DNA of 33,199 nt from an uncultured Verrucomicrobia subdivision 3 bacterium (GCA_903944085.1 CAJAQO010000189.1:1-33199); one strand, 5' to 3'. Numbered from the stretch's first letter, positions 1 to 8,351 are shown. Program-made: numbers and translations. Notes: a model not told the origin generated them from the letters alone.

Positions 1-241
1 AAAAACCAAACCTGCCAAAATGTAAAACACTCGAAAACTTCCAATGCCATTTTCCAGATCGGCCTCCAGTTTCCGAGGACACGAACTGATTTTAGCCCGC
101 GTTCAACACGCTATAGGATGCGTGTGAAATCTTTTTGTTATTATCCAGCCATTTTTTAACAGTTTGCTCGCCCTTGCCGACAAACACGGCTACCCGCATC
201 GTTTGTGAACGTCATAATCCCACAAAAAAAACCCTGCCGGC

Positions 242-270
242 TTGACCTTTGCGACGCGGTTGGTTATGGA
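242..270 (+). promoter_or_regulatory. possible sigma70-type promoter of htpG
   Basis: TTGACC at 242-247 and TATGGA at 265-270 are separated by 17 bp. The -10 box ends only 9 bp before the htpG ATG, so a transcript from it would have a leader of a few bases or none. The boxes match the consensus moderately and there is no experimental support. No CIRCE element (TTAGCACTC-N9-GAGTGCTAA) is seen upstream, so HrcA control is not indicated. Confidence 0.25.
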
Positions 271-279
271 ATTGCCCGC

Positions 280-2121
280 ATGAGCCAAAACGAAACCCAT
301 CATTTTCAGGCGGAGATTCAGCAACTGCTGGATATCGTCATCCATTCGCTTTACACGGACAAAGAAATTTTCGTGCGCGAGCTGATTTCCAACGCCGCCG
401 ACGCGTGCGAGAAGCTGCGCTTCAACCAGTCTTCCGGCACGGCCGTTTATCAATCGGAGATCGCGCCGGGCATCAGCGTGACCACCGACGACAAGGCGGG
501 CACGATCACCATCACCGACACCGGGCTGGGCATGACCCACGGCGAGCTGGTCGAGAATCTCGGCACCATCGCGCATTCGGGCACCAAGGCTTTTTTGAAG
601 CAGCTCACCGAGGATAAAAAGCCGGACGTGGGTTTGATCGGGCAGTTCGGCGTGGGTTTTTACTCGGCCTTCATGGTCGCGAAAAAAGTTACCGTCTTGA
701 GCCGGTCGTTCGCGCCGGATGAAACCGGTTGGCAATGGACCAGCGAAGGCATGGGCGGCTACGAACTCGCGCCCGCCGCTGAGCTGCCGCGCGGCACCAA
801 AATCACGCTCGAACTCAAGGACGACGCGAAAGATTTCGCGCAGGCCGCGACGGTGGAGCGGATCATCCAGCGCTATTCGAGCTTCGTGCCGTTTCCGATT
901 GAGCTGAACAGCAAGCGGCTGAACACCGTGCAGGCCATCTGGGCGCGGAACAAAAACGAAATCAAGGAGGAGGAATACAACGAGTTTTACACGTTCGTCG
1001 GCCATGACCATGAAAAGCCGCTGTTCCGGCTGCATTTTTCGGCGGACGCGCCGCTGGCGATCCAGGCGCTGCTGTTCGTGCCGCCGCGGAATTTTGAAAC
1101 GCTCGGCATGGGCCGCATGGATTCCGAGGTGAATCTGTATTGCCGGAAAATTCTCATTCAGGCGAAGGCCAAAGGGCTGTTTCCCGAATGGCTGCGTTTT
1201 CTCAAAGGCGTGGTGGACAGCGAAGATTTGCCGCTCAACATTTCACGCGAGACGATGCAGGACACCTCGCTGATGCAGAAATTGAACAAGGTGCTGACGA
1301 GCCGGTTCCTGAAATTTCTCGACGAGCAGGCCGAGAAGGACGCCGCCGCCTACGAAAAATTTTACACCGAATATCAGCGCTTTCTGAAAGAAGGCGTCGT
1401 CACCGATTTCACGCACAAGGAGGCGCTCGGCAAACTGCTGCGCTTTGAATCCTCCACGCTTGATGCAGGCAAACTCACGTCGCTGGCGGATTATGTGAAG
1501 CGGATGCCGTCGGAGCAAAAGGAAATTTATTGTCTGCTCGCGGCGAACCGCGCGGCGGCGGAAGCCAGCCCATATTTCGAAGTGTTCCGCGAGCGGAAAT
1601 TTGAAGTGCTGTTTTTTTACGATGCCTGGGATGAGTTCGTGATGGAGCATCTCCACACTTTCGACGGCAAGCCGCTCAAGCTCGCGGAAAAAGCGGACTT
1701 GAACCTGGCCGCCAAGAAGGACGGCGCACTGTCCGAAGACGCCGCGAAAGCGCTCGCGCAATGGCTCAAGGAAACGCTCGGCGACAAAGTCGGCGAAGTG
1801 CGCGTCTCGCAGCGCCTCGTCGAAAGCCCCGCCGTGATCGTGGATGCGGACAAGTTCATGACCGCCAACATGCGCCGCCTTATGAAAGCCATGAAGCAGG
1901 ACGGACCGGAAACGGCCGCGCGGCATGATTTTGAAATCAATCCGGCGCATCCGATTATTTCGCGGCTGGACGCCATGCGGCAAAAGGATGCCGCGCTTGC
2001 CAGCAGTGTCGCCGAACAAATTCTCGACAACGCCCGCGTCGCCGCCGGCCTGCTCGAAGACCCGCGCGCGATGCTGACCCGCCTCAACCAGTTGCTCGAA
2101 AAAATGCTGACGAAAGATTGA
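280..2121 (+). CDS. htpG: molecular chaperone HtpG (Hsp90 family)
   Basis: Cytosolic ATP-dependent chaperone, 613 aa, the usual bacterial HtpG length. The N-terminal GHKL ATPase domain shows ELISNAADACEKLRF (residues 34-48, with E34 and N38), DTGLGM (80-85) and GQFGVGFYSA (121-130, the lid/ATP motif). The middle domain contains ESEVNLYCRK-like and LPLNISRE segments, and the C-terminal dimerisation part carries TANMRRLMKAM. The frame is open upstream to a GTG at 205, but those 25 residues do not resemble HtpG. MSQNETHHFQ at 280 matches how family members begin, so I chose that start. There is no clear Shine-Dalgarno sequence. Its stop directly abuts the stop of the convergent DUF309 gene. Confidence 0.97.
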   Translation: MSQNETHHFQAEIQQLLDIVIHSLYTDKEIFVRELISNAADACEKLRFNQSSGTAVYQSEIAPGISVTTDDKAGTITITDTGLGMTHGELVENLGTIAHSGTKAFLKQLTEDKKPDVGLIGQFGVGFYSAFMVAKKVTVLSRSFAPDETGWQWTSEGMGGYELAPAAELPRGTKITLELKDDAKDFAQAATVERIIQRYSSFVPFPIELNSKRLNTVQAIWARNKNEIKEEEYNEFYTFVGHDHEKPLFRLHFSADAPLAIQALLFVPPRNFETLGMGRMDSEVNLYCRKILIQAKAKGLFPEWLRFLKGVVDSEDLPLNISRETMQDTSLMQKLNKVLTSRFLKFLDEQAEKDAAAYEKFYTEYQRFLKEGVVTDFTHKEALGKLLRFESSTLDAGKLTSLADYVKRMPSEQKEIYCLLAANRAAAEASPYFEVFRERKFEVLFFYDAWDEFVMEHLHTFDGKPLKLAEKADLNLAAKKDGALSEDAAKALAQWLKETLGDKVGEVRVSQRLVESPAVIVDADKFMTANMRRLMKAMKQDGPETAARHDFEINPAHPIISRLDAMRQKDAALASSVAEQILDNARVAAGLLEDPRAMLTRLNQLLEKMLTKD

Positions 2122-2541
2122 TTATTTTTCCAGCGCCAATTGCGGCAGATTGGTGGCCGAGAGCGGGTTGATTTTGAAATCGGCCTGTTCCAGTTGCCGC
2201 CGCCAGTCGGCCATCAAATTCTGCACCCGCTGAAGCTCCAGTTGTTCGTGCCGCGCGGGATATTTTTCCAGATTCGCCTGCGCCAGTTTGAACAGCGCGG
2301 CGGCCGGGCGCAGCCGGTTCTTTTGCAGATGCACAAACGCGCCCGCCAGTTGGATCAGGCCTTTGTAAAAATCGCCATTCGGACCGTGACGGCCGGGCAG
2401 CCACAAATCCTCCAGCACTTCGTGCGCCTCGAAAAAAAGCTGGCGGTTGAAGCAGTCAAAATAGCCGAGATAATGGGCATCCAGTTCCTGTCCCCGAAAG
2501 GATTCGATCATCGCGACGATGCGGGCGCTCTTGTGGCTCAC
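2122..2541 (-). CDS. DUF309 family protein
   Basis: 139 aa if read from GTG at 2541. An internal ATG at 2511 (residue 11) would give 129 aa and is equally plausible. The family signature is clear: a helix with FFEAHEVLEDLW (about residues 36-47), then FYKGLIQLAGAFVHLQ (58-73). DUF309 proteins are small, all-helical and of unknown biochemical function. The conserved EAHE and GLIQ faces suggest a binding pocket, but that is inference. The gene is convergent with htpG with no gap between the stops, so the two transcripts must overlap. It is divergent from hemC. Its C-terminal tail after residue 115 is not conserved in my memory of the family. Confidence 0.85.
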   Translation of the reverse strand: MSHKSARIVAMIESFRGQELDAHYLGYFDCFNRQLFFEAHEVLEDLWLPGRHGPNGDFYKGLIQLAGAFVHLQKNRLRPAAALFKLAQANLEKYPARHEQLELQRVQNLMADWRRQLEQADFKINPLSATNLPQLALEK

Positions 2542-2669
2542 CGCTGTAGTTTAAGGTGAAAGCCCCGGCCCGCGATAATAAAAATGCTGTCGCCTGCCCG
2601 CGCTGCGGCCGGCGCGAGTTGTTTCCTTTTCATCCGCGCAAAATTGTGTTCAGCTATGCCGAGAATTTT

Positions 2670-3638
2670 ATGGCTGAAAAACCGATCATCATTTGCACGC
2701 GCGGCAGCGCGCTGGCGCTCGCGCAGTCAAACCTGATTGCCGCGCAATGCCGCGCCGCGTTTCCCAAGCTGCAATTCGAGCTGAAAATCATCAAGACCAC
2801 CGGCGACAAGTTGCAGAAGGCTTCGATGGCCAAGACGGATCCGAGTTTGCCAAAAGGTTTGTTCACGAAAGAACTGGAAGTCGCCCTGCTGGCCGGCAAA
2901 GCTGATTTGGCGGTCCACAGCTTGAAAGATTTGCCGACTGAATTGCCCGCCGGCCTGATCCTCGCCGCCACGCCGGAGCGCGAGGATGTGCGCGACGTGT
3001 TGATTTATCGCGCCGCAAAAAAATCCAGCGCGCGCGGTTTCAAGGCCAACGCCACGTTGAAAGATTTTCCGAAAGGCGCGACCATCGCCACCAGCAGCAC
3101 GCGGCGCAAAATGTCACTGCTCGCCTTGCGCCCGGATTTGAACATCGTGGAAATTCGCGGCAATGTCGCCACGCGGATGCAGAAAGTAGCCGACAATGAA
3201 AACATTGACGCCACCGTGCTCGCGCTCGCCGGCATGACGCGGTTGAAATTCAAAATTAAAGCCAACGGCACCATCACCGGCGAAGGCGTGCCGGACGGTC
3301 TGCTCGCTTCGGTGCTGGATTTGGCGGCGATGCTGCCGTGCGTCGGCCAGGGTGCCATCGGCCTCGAAACGCGCGATGACGACGAACGCATCGCGAAGAT
3401 TTGCGCCAAGCTGAATCACGCCGAGACGTTTCATTGCGTGACGGCGGAACGTGCTTTTTTACGCGGCATGGGCGGCGGGTGCCAAAGCCCCGTCGGCGCG
3501 CACGCGGAAATTTCCGGCAAGAAAATTTCGCTCAAGGCGATTTCTTTCCGCGACGAAGTGGTCAAACGCGGCGAGGCGAAACGCCCGCTTGCCGAGGCCG
3601 CCCTGCTCGGCGCGCAAATCGCGGAAGAATTGAAATAA
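2670..3638 (+). CDS. hemC: hydroxymethylbilane synthase (porphobilinogen deaminase)
   Basis: Joins four porphobilinogen units into hydroxymethylbilane in tetrapyrrole (haem) synthesis; cytosolic. It has 322 aa from the ATG at 2670, close to the usual 310. Visible landmarks are CTRGSALALAQ (residues 9-19), KGLFTKELE (62-70), VHSLKDLP (82-89, where D87 corresponds to the catalytic Asp), TSSTRRK (141-147) and GQGAIGLETR (226-235). GGGCQSPVGAHA (268-279) holds C271, the expected dipyrromethane-cofactor cysteine. The frame runs upstream to 2556, but that part contains no HemC sequence. No other hem gene is beside it. The spacing before the ATG has no Shine-Dalgarno motif. Confidence 0.96.
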   Translation: MAEKPIIICTRGSALALAQSNLIAAQCRAAFPKLQFELKIIKTTGDKLQKASMAKTDPSLPKGLFTKELEVALLAGKADLAVHSLKDLPTELPAGLILAATPEREDVRDVLIYRAAKKSSARGFKANATLKDFPKGATIATSSTRRKMSLLALRPDLNIVEIRGNVATRMQKVADNENIDATVLALAGMTRLKFKIKANGTITGEGVPDGLLASVLDLAAMLPCVGQGAIGLETRDDDERIAKICAKLNHAETFHCVTAERAFLRGMGGGCQSPVGAHAEISGKKISLKAISFRDEVVKRGEAKRPLAEAALLGAQIAEELK

Positions 3639-3866
3639 TTTCGGAAGTTTGCAGCGGCCGACGTGAGGCTCAAACTTTGGAATAGTTTAAATGCCTTGCG
3701 CGACGTTTGCGTTGGCGGCCAAAGAATAAAAATTTTTTCCATTAGCCAGCTTCGCGCCCTTTGTCCGACTCCTTTTTAACTCCAAACCGTGGACCGGCAG
3801 ACCGCCACGGCAAACATTTCCAAAAATAGTTTGTCCACTTTGGCCGCCGGCGGAGATAATTAGTAG

Positions 3867-3990
3867 ATGCCCGATGCAAGCGACATGGATCTGATGCGGC
3901 AATTTGCCCGCGACCAACCACGCCGACCGAATCGAGTTCACGGCGGCGATCCATCCGGACCAACTGTGTTACGGACTGGTCTTTCTCGTT
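3867..3990 (+). pseudogene. possible decayed ECF sigma factor, 5' end
   Basis: From the ATG at 3867 the frame reads MPDASDMDLMRQFARDQ. From memory, this resembles the opening of many ECF sigma-70 factors in Verrucomicrobiota (M-D/S-x-D-M-x-L-x-R-x-F/Y-A-R). The frame then loses similarity. A second frame continues with EFTAAIHPDQLCYGL, reminiscent of the AFTALVxRHxxLVYxxA segment of sigma region 2. That pattern fits a frameshifted and truncated copy. No region 4 helix-turn-helix follows. The resemblance is short and was judged by eye, so this is tentative. The right boundary is approximate. Confidence 0.35.
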
Positions 3991-4029
3991 CCGTTGCTCT
4001 CCACCCCGCATTGCTGCGTCGCAGTTTTC

Positions 4030-4080
4030 GGGCAACGGGCGGCTGGCAAGTTTCTTGAATTCTTCACTTGCCGGTTGCCC
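4030..4080. repeat. imperfect inverted repeat
   Basis: The left arm (4030-4050) contains GGGCAAC and GGCAAG separated by a GC-rich insert. The right arm (4067-4080), CTTGCCGGTTGCCC, is their reverse complement without the insert. The loop is 16 nt. No U-tract follows on either strand, so it is not a clear terminator. It may be a structured remnant in a gene-poor region. Confidence 0.4.
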
Positions 4081-4253
4081 GATCTTTTTTATGGCCGTCG
4101 CAGCCACAAGCAAGTTAGTGTCGCGCGAATTTTTTTCTCCGGTAAAATCCGCCGCGTGATAAAACCGGTCATTCATTGGATGGAAGCGTCCGGCGATGCC
4201 TCGGCCTTGAACCGCTGGTGGCTTGCATCCGCCGCCGCGCACCTGAAGCTGGC

Positions 4254-6068
4254 TCAGTCGCGGAATTGGAGCGCGGCGAGGCGGCGGTAAACCCCGTCGG
4301 CAATGGCCTGCAGTTCCTCGTGCGTGCCGGCTTCAACAACGCGGCCACCAGCGATGACGATGATTCGATCCACATGCCGCACCGTGGCCAAGCGATGCGC
4401 GATGACGAAAGAGGTCCGCCCGCGCATCAGCGTTTCCAGCGCTTCTTGAATCAGCCGTTCGCTCTCGGAATCCAGCGAGCTGGTGGCCTCATCCAAAATC
4501 AGGATGGCCGGATTCTTCAAGATGGCGCGCGCGATGGCGACGCGTTGTCGCTGGCCGCCCGAGAGCTTGATGCCGCGGTCGCCGACCAGCGTGGCGTAAC
4601 CCTCGGGGAAACCTTGAATGAACTCATGCGCATTGGCCTGCCGGGCGGCTTGTTCGATTTCCGCCACGCTGGCACCGGGTTTGCCGTAGGCGATATTTTC
4701 CGCGATGCTCCCGCCAAACAACAACACCTCCTGCGGCACCATGGCCATTTGCCCGCGCAGCTCGGTGAGCCGATAATCGCGGGCGTCGCGGCCATCAATC
4801 ACAATCCGGCCGGCCGACGGATCATACAGACGCAACAGCAGGCTGATGACTGTGGATTTGCCCGCGCCGCTCGGACCGACGAGCGCAATCCGCTGTCCGG
4901 GAGTTGCGGTAAGGTTGACCGCATGAAGCACCTCAAAACCTGGCCGTGATGGATAGGTGAAATCAACCTGCTCAAATCTCACGTCACCTTGCAGTCGGGG
5001 CAACGCCGATGCCGGCGCGGGGCCCAACCGCGTCTCCACCTCGCCGGTTTCCCGGAGGATCTCACGCACGCGCTGCGTGGCACCGATGGCCTTCTGGAGC
5101 TGACTGTATAACTCCGCGAACTGGCCCATCGCCCCGGCGACGAAGGTCGTGTAGAGGATGAAGCGGGTGAGTTGACCGAACGTGATTTCACCTTGCTGCT
5201 CCAGACGGGCACCCGACCAGAGCACCAGGACAATCGAGCCGAACAAGGCGAAAATGATGAACGCGATGAGGCTCGCGCGCAACCGCGCGCCGCGCAAAGT
5301 GGCCGCCAGAAATTTACCCAGCCCGTCCTGATAACGATTCAGTTCGTAGCCTTCGTTGGCAAACGCCTTCACATTCATAATGCCTTGCAGGGTTTCCTCG
5401 ACGACGGTAGCCGTGTCGGCGAGCCGGTCCTGCGCCTCCCGGGAGATCTTACGCGTCTTCCGCCCGAACACCACGGCGACCACGGTTACCACCGGCAGGC
5501 TCGCCAGCATGATACCCGTCAATTTAATCGAAGTGACCGCGATCAATACGATGGCTCCGACCAGCAAGGTGGTCTGCCGAAGAAACTGCGGCAGGATGGC
5601 GATCAGCGTGTCCTCGATTTGAATCATGTCGGCGGAAAGCCGGCTGGCCAGCTCGCCCACGCGGCGTTGGGCAAAAAATGTCAGCGGCAGCGAAATCAAT
5701 CGCGCATAGGTGTCGCGCCGCAAATCCACCAAACTGCGTTGCCCGACCGTGGCAAACGAGAGAAAATTAAAGTAAGCGAGACCAGCTTGCAGCGCCAGCA
5801 CGCCCATCAGGAGCAACGCCGTCCGATCCACTCGGGCCATGCCGCCGCGACCATGCAGCACCGCGGCGTCAACGAAACTCCCCGCGAGATAGGGGAAGGC
5901 AAGACTCAGCAGGCTGCCCGCAAACATGGATGCCAGGGCAATCCCAAACCGGACACGATAAGGCCGCAGATACCGGAATAGTTCCAGTGCCTGCCGGAGC
6001 GATTCCCGATCCAGTTTCGCTTTGGGGAGTTCGACTCCCGCCTGATCATTGCGTGAATAGCGCGCCAT
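4254..6068 (-). CDS. ABC exporter, fused permease-ATPase (MsbA/BmrA-like)
   Basis: 604-aa half-transporter of the type I exporter fold, expected to act as a homodimer in the inner membrane. The membrane domain spans about residues 35-325, with hydrophobic segments near 41-62, 84-106, 158-178, 184-202 and 267-286. The nucleotide-binding domain has Walker A GPSGAGKST (398-406), Q-loop Q446, signature LSGGQ (503-507), Walker B ILILDE (522-527, with E527) and switch H558, so it should be an active ATPase. The substrate cannot be deduced; lipid A/phospholipid flippases and multidrug exporters share this architecture. AGGT lies 7 nt before the ATG, one of the few SD-like sites in the window. The gene stands alone and downstream of the glycosidase gene. 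Confidence 0.93.
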   Translation of the reverse strand: MARYSRNDQAGVELPKAKLDRESLRQALELFRYLRPYRVRFGIALASMFAGSLLSLAFPYLAGSFVDAAVLHGRGGMARVDRTALLLMGVLALQAGLAYFNFLSFATVGQRSLVDLRRDTYARLISLPLTFFAQRRVGELASRLSADMIQIEDTLIAILPQFLRQTTLLVGAIVLIAVTSIKLTGIMLASLPVVTVVAVVFGRKTRKISREAQDRLADTATVVEETLQGIMNVKAFANEGYELNRYQDGLGKFLAATLRGARLRASLIAFIIFALFGSIVLVLWSGARLEQQGEITFGQLTRFILYTTFVAGAMGQFAELYSQLQKAIGATQRVREILRETGEVETRLGPAPASALPRLQGDVRFEQVDFTYPSRPGFEVLHAVNLTATPGQRIALVGPSGAGKSTVISLLLRLYDPSAGRIVIDGRDARDYRLTELRGQMAMVPQEVLLFGGSIAENIAYGKPGASVAEIEQAARQANAHEFIQGFPEGYATLVGDRGIKLSGGQRQRVAIARAILKNPAILILDEATSSLDSESERLIQEALETLMRGRTSFVIAHRLATVRHVDRIIVIAGGRVVEAGTHEELQAIADGVYRRLAALQFRD

Positions 6069-6176
6069 AAGTTCGACCTATCACATGAAATGGGCGCGCG
6101 ACCTCGCCGGCGAAGCGGCCGGGTTTGGCGCTGCCGATTTTTTGCATGTCGTCTCAACTTTCAAAAAGTTTTATGA

Positions 6177-7547
6177 TTAACGGTGGTCGAAGAATGTGGT
6201 CAGCGGATAGACTTGGGCATTGAGTGTTCGCATGCCGTCAAGCAGTTCGGTGTAGGGCTGGTAGGTGCAGTTGACGATGCCTTTGTTGCTGTCGAGGTTG
6301 CTGGGATCGGCCTTCGGGTTCGCAGGGTCGTTGTCGGCATATTTGAACCAGTGCCAGCCCACGCAGCCGCGCGCTTCCAGCAGCGCGAGCGTGAAGTTCT
6401 GGTAAAACAGCGCGCGGTCGCGCTGGGTCTTGACGTTCCAGCCCGCGCCGGTCTTGTTGGCCAGGCCCGGCGCGTCCTGCGCCTTGGCATACCATTCAGT
6501 GGCCATCATCGGCCGGCCCGACCATTGCTCCCACTTGCGCACGGTTTCCGTCGGCGTCCAATCGCCATAGACATTCATCGCGATCACCGGCAGATGCTTC
6601 CCGGCCACCTTCCAAAGCGCGGCGTTGCTGGCATCGGTCCCGTGCAACCGCGAGCCAAGATAGATGTGGTGCGGATCGGCGTTGTGAATCGCGGTGCCGA
6701 CGAGGGTGTAGTAACGGTCCATCACGTGCGCCGTCCATTCATCGTGATCGGCGGCGGTAAGATTCTTGGTGTCGGCGTGCCGCGCGGCGAGCCACGCTTC
6801 AAGTTCCTTGCGACCGGGATCATCGGTGGGGCGCTGGAGATAGCGCTCGATGGCCTGCTTGGGCAACTGCAACTCGTTGTCGGAATAGATGCCGAGCAGC
6901 CAAGGGTCGTCTTTCGTCGTGGCGAGCTGTTGCGCGTATTCATCGCAGAACTTCGGGAAGTCGGGATGGAACACCGGAATCAATTCATCCTGATAGCCGG
7001 TGTGGCCGGGCACAACGTGCGTGAGGCCCAGCTTCTTGGCGAAGGCCGACATGAAATTCACGCCACGCGTATAAACCAGCCGTTGCGGCGCGACGGCGAG
7101 CGCTTCGTCAGCCGACCAGTTGCCGGTGCCGTTGAAACCGTTCGTGTGCAGCAGCGCCGCTGTCTGGCGCGCCCAGTCATCGCGGTCTTGGAAGCGCTTC
7201 GCGAACGCGGCCTTGAAAGTCGGGCCGCTGTCCGGGCTGACCGTGGCGACGCCGATGTGGATGAACGCATGACCTTCCGGCGTGACGAGCCACCAGCGGT
7301 CGCCGATTTTTTCCGCGCGGAAGAAACCGGTGCCGGCACGGCTTTGCGGGCCATTCACCCAGCCGCCGAACTGGTCAAGCTTCGGCGCGACCGTGGGCGG
7401 CTTGAAATCGGGAAGCGTGGTCAGCGTTCGCGTGGGCATCGGCACGGGCGGTTTGCCGTTCCGCCAAGCCTCGACAGTGACTTCGGCCTGCGCGGACACG
7501 ATCATGCCGGCGCAGATGCCAACGAGCGTTAACAAACGTAGGTTCAT
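6177..7547 (-). CDS. secreted clan GH-A glycoside hydrolase, agarase-like
   Basis: 456 aa with a signal peptide (residues 1-21, MNLRLLTLVGICAGMIVSAQA). The mature part reads RWWLVTPEGHAFIHIGV near residue 84, a motif common in beta-agarase and related GH50/GH86-type TIM-barrel enzymes. GIYSDNEL contains E225 in the Asn-Glu position of the clan GH-A acid/base. MATEWYAKA contains E351 in the nucleophile position. VIAMNVYGDW and GWHWFKYADN fit later barrel strands. It therefore probably cleaves a polysaccharide in the periplasm or outside the cell, but the substrate and GH family cannot be fixed by eye. An upstream TTG at 7553 is in frame; the ATG at 7547 gives the better signal peptide. No sugar transporter or regulator is adjacent. 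Confidence 0.72.
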   Translation of the reverse strand: MNLRLLTLVGICAGMIVSAQAEVTVEAWRNGKPPVPMPTRTLTTLPDFKPPTVAPKLDQFGGWVNGPQSRAGTGFFRAEKIGDRWWLVTPEGHAFIHIGVATVSPDSGPTFKAAFAKRFQDRDDWARQTAALLHTNGFNGTGNWSADEALAVAPQRLVYTRGVNFMSAFAKKLGLTHVVPGHTGYQDELIPVFHPDFPKFCDEYAQQLATTKDDPWLLGIYSDNELQLPKQAIERYLQRPTDDPGRKELEAWLAARHADTKNLTAADHDEWTAHVMDRYYTLVGTAIHNADPHHIYLGSRLHGTDASNAALWKVAGKHLPVIAMNVYGDWTPTETVRKWEQWSGRPMMATEWYAKAQDAPGLANKTGAGWNVKTQRDRALFYQNFTLALLEARGCVGWHWFKYADNDPANPKADPSNLDSNKGIVNCTYQPYTELLDGMRTLNAQVYPLTTFFDHR

Positions 7548-7549
7548 AA

Positions 7550-7726
7550 TCAATTAAGAACAAAGCGGCGGTGATTTGGGTTCAGGAAAATTCTCCATTG
7601 CCTCAGATGCTCCGCGATCGCGCCGAGATTCTCCAATGCTGTCTCAAGGTCCACCGTGATGTCGTCGCGGAGAATATTGCAATAGTTCCAAAGTTTCTGG
7701 ACGAGTTGAGGTGCGGGGCTGCTCAT
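7550..7726 (-). pseudogene. 5' remnant of hsdM (type I restriction methylase)
   Basis: 58-codon frame starting with an ATG that overlaps the doc stop (ATGA). Residues 7-22, QLVQKLWNYCNILRDD, match the highly conserved start of HsdM N6-adenine methylases, where the next residues would normally be G-x-S-Y-x-D-Y. Here the frame switches to a 36-residue tail that I do not recognise and then stops just before the glycosidase gene. The SAM-binding and NPPF catalytic motifs are absent, so it cannot methylate DNA. The simplest reading is a deletion that removed the rest of an hsd operon and left its first codons behind the antitoxin-doc pair. A genuine small protein is less likely but possible. Confidence 0.6.
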
Positions 7727-8127
7727 TTGTGGGCATGTAAAAGTTTTCGCAACCGTTTCGTTGTCTGCCCGCAGTCGAGACGGCTGGCCGCGACCTCCAG
7801 CGCCAACGTCTCCCACGCCTCCACGGCCAGCTTTTCATTCGACAGCAAATTATTTTCACTCAAAAAGATCAGGCACGTCGCCAACGCCGTGCGCTTGTTG
7901 CCGTCCACGAACGGATGATTGCGGCACAGATAAAACAGATACGCCGCCGCAATTGCCAACGGATCGGTGAACAACGCCTCGCCCGTCATCGTCGCCTGCG
8001 GCGTGCCCACCGCCGATTCCAGCAGCATTGCTTCCCTCAGCCCTGCGCCGCCGCCATGCGCGGCCAGCACTTCCGTGTGAATCGCCTTCACGGCTTCCAC
8101 CGTGAGATGCGCAAGCGGCCGCTTCAT
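7723..8127 (-). CDS. doc: Doc-family toxin (Fic fold, death-on-curing)
   Basis: 134 aa. The Fic/Doc active-site motif is intact: HPFVDGNKRTA (residues 71-81, with H71, D75, N77, K78, R79). In phage P1 Doc this site phosphorylates elongation factor Tu and stops translation. The helical N-terminus (HLTVEAVKAIHTEVLAAHGG) fits the short Doc form and not the longer AMP-transferring Fic proteins. The ATG overlaps the upstream antitoxin stop (ATGA), and its own stop overlaps the ATG of the hsdM remnant in the same way. The partner is an AbrB/MazE-type protein and not Phd. No inhibitory S/TxxxE(G/N) helix is visible in Doc itself, so control should come from the partner. Confidence 0.9.
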   Translation of the reverse strand: MKRPLAHLTVEAVKAIHTEVLAAHGGGAGLREAMLLESAVGTPQATMTGEALFTDPLAIAAAYLFYLCRNHPFVDGNKRTALATCLIFLSENNLLSNEKLAVEAWETLALEVAASRLDCGQTTKRLRKLLHAHK

Positions 8128-8351
8128 GACAGCCGCCGGAACAGCTCCGCATTCTTTTTGATCAAACGCTTCGCGGTGGCGGCCGCTTTTTCAGCGGTGA
8201 TGACGGGCCGCACGGGCGTCAGCACAATCGAGCCGCCCTCGTGCAGGCTGATGCTCACCTGGTCGCCCACCCGGATGCGCGCCAGATCCATCAGGGCCGA
8301 ATCAAACATCAGCCCCTGCGAGTTGCCAATTTTTGTGATCGTCTTTGTCAT
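8124..8351 (-). CDS. AbrB/MazE (SpoVT)-type antitoxin
   Basis: 75 aa. Residues 1-48 form a swapped-hairpin AbrB domain: ITKIGNSQGL (5-14), MDLARIRVGDQVSISLHEGG and SIVLTPVR. The remaining 25 residues are charged and probably helical (AAATAKRLIKKNAELFRRLS), which suits an antitoxin tail that binds and masks the toxin. As in other type II systems it would repress its own promoter by binding the DNA upstream of 8351 (inference). The stop overlaps the doc ATG, giving translational coupling and the usual antitoxin-first order. No Shine-Dalgarno sequence is seen in front of its ATG. Confidence 0.87.
   Translation of the reverse strand: MTKTITKIGNSQGLMFDSALMDLARIRVGDQVSISLHEGGSIVLTPVRPVITAEKAAATAKRLIKKNAELFRRLS

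Larger units (their letters stand above)
3639..4253. other. gene-poor interval between hemC and ABC exporter
   Basis: 615 bp with no intact gene that I can support. Open frames on both strands lack recognisable motifs and overlap one another. The left 200 bp is AT-richer than the flanking genes and contains a short hairpin (CCGTGG 3787-3792 with CCACGG 3805-3810). The interval also holds the possible sigma-factor remnant at 3867 and the inverted repeat at 4030-4080, listed separately. No tRNA cloverleaf was found by eye. Confidence 0.6.

Noticed and set aside
106-125. ACACGC/GCGTGT inverted repeat upstream of htpG as a heat-shock operator
   Set aside because: Only 6 bp arms and no similarity to CIRCE or other known heat-shock operators.
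2556-2669. N-terminal extension of hemC containing CPRCGRRELF, suggestive of a zinc knuckle
   Set aside because: HemC homology begins at 2670, there is only one CxxC pair, and the preceding part overlaps the likely promoter region; chance open frame.
3742-4242. 166-codon minus-strand frame between hemC and the ABC exporter
   Set aside because: No motif, Arg-rich, and it overlaps the opposite-strand sigma-factor-like frame; not supported as a gene.
6183-7532. 449-codon open frame antisense to the glycosidase gene
   Set aside because: No signal peptide or motif; the minus-strand frame has a signal peptide and catalytic residues.
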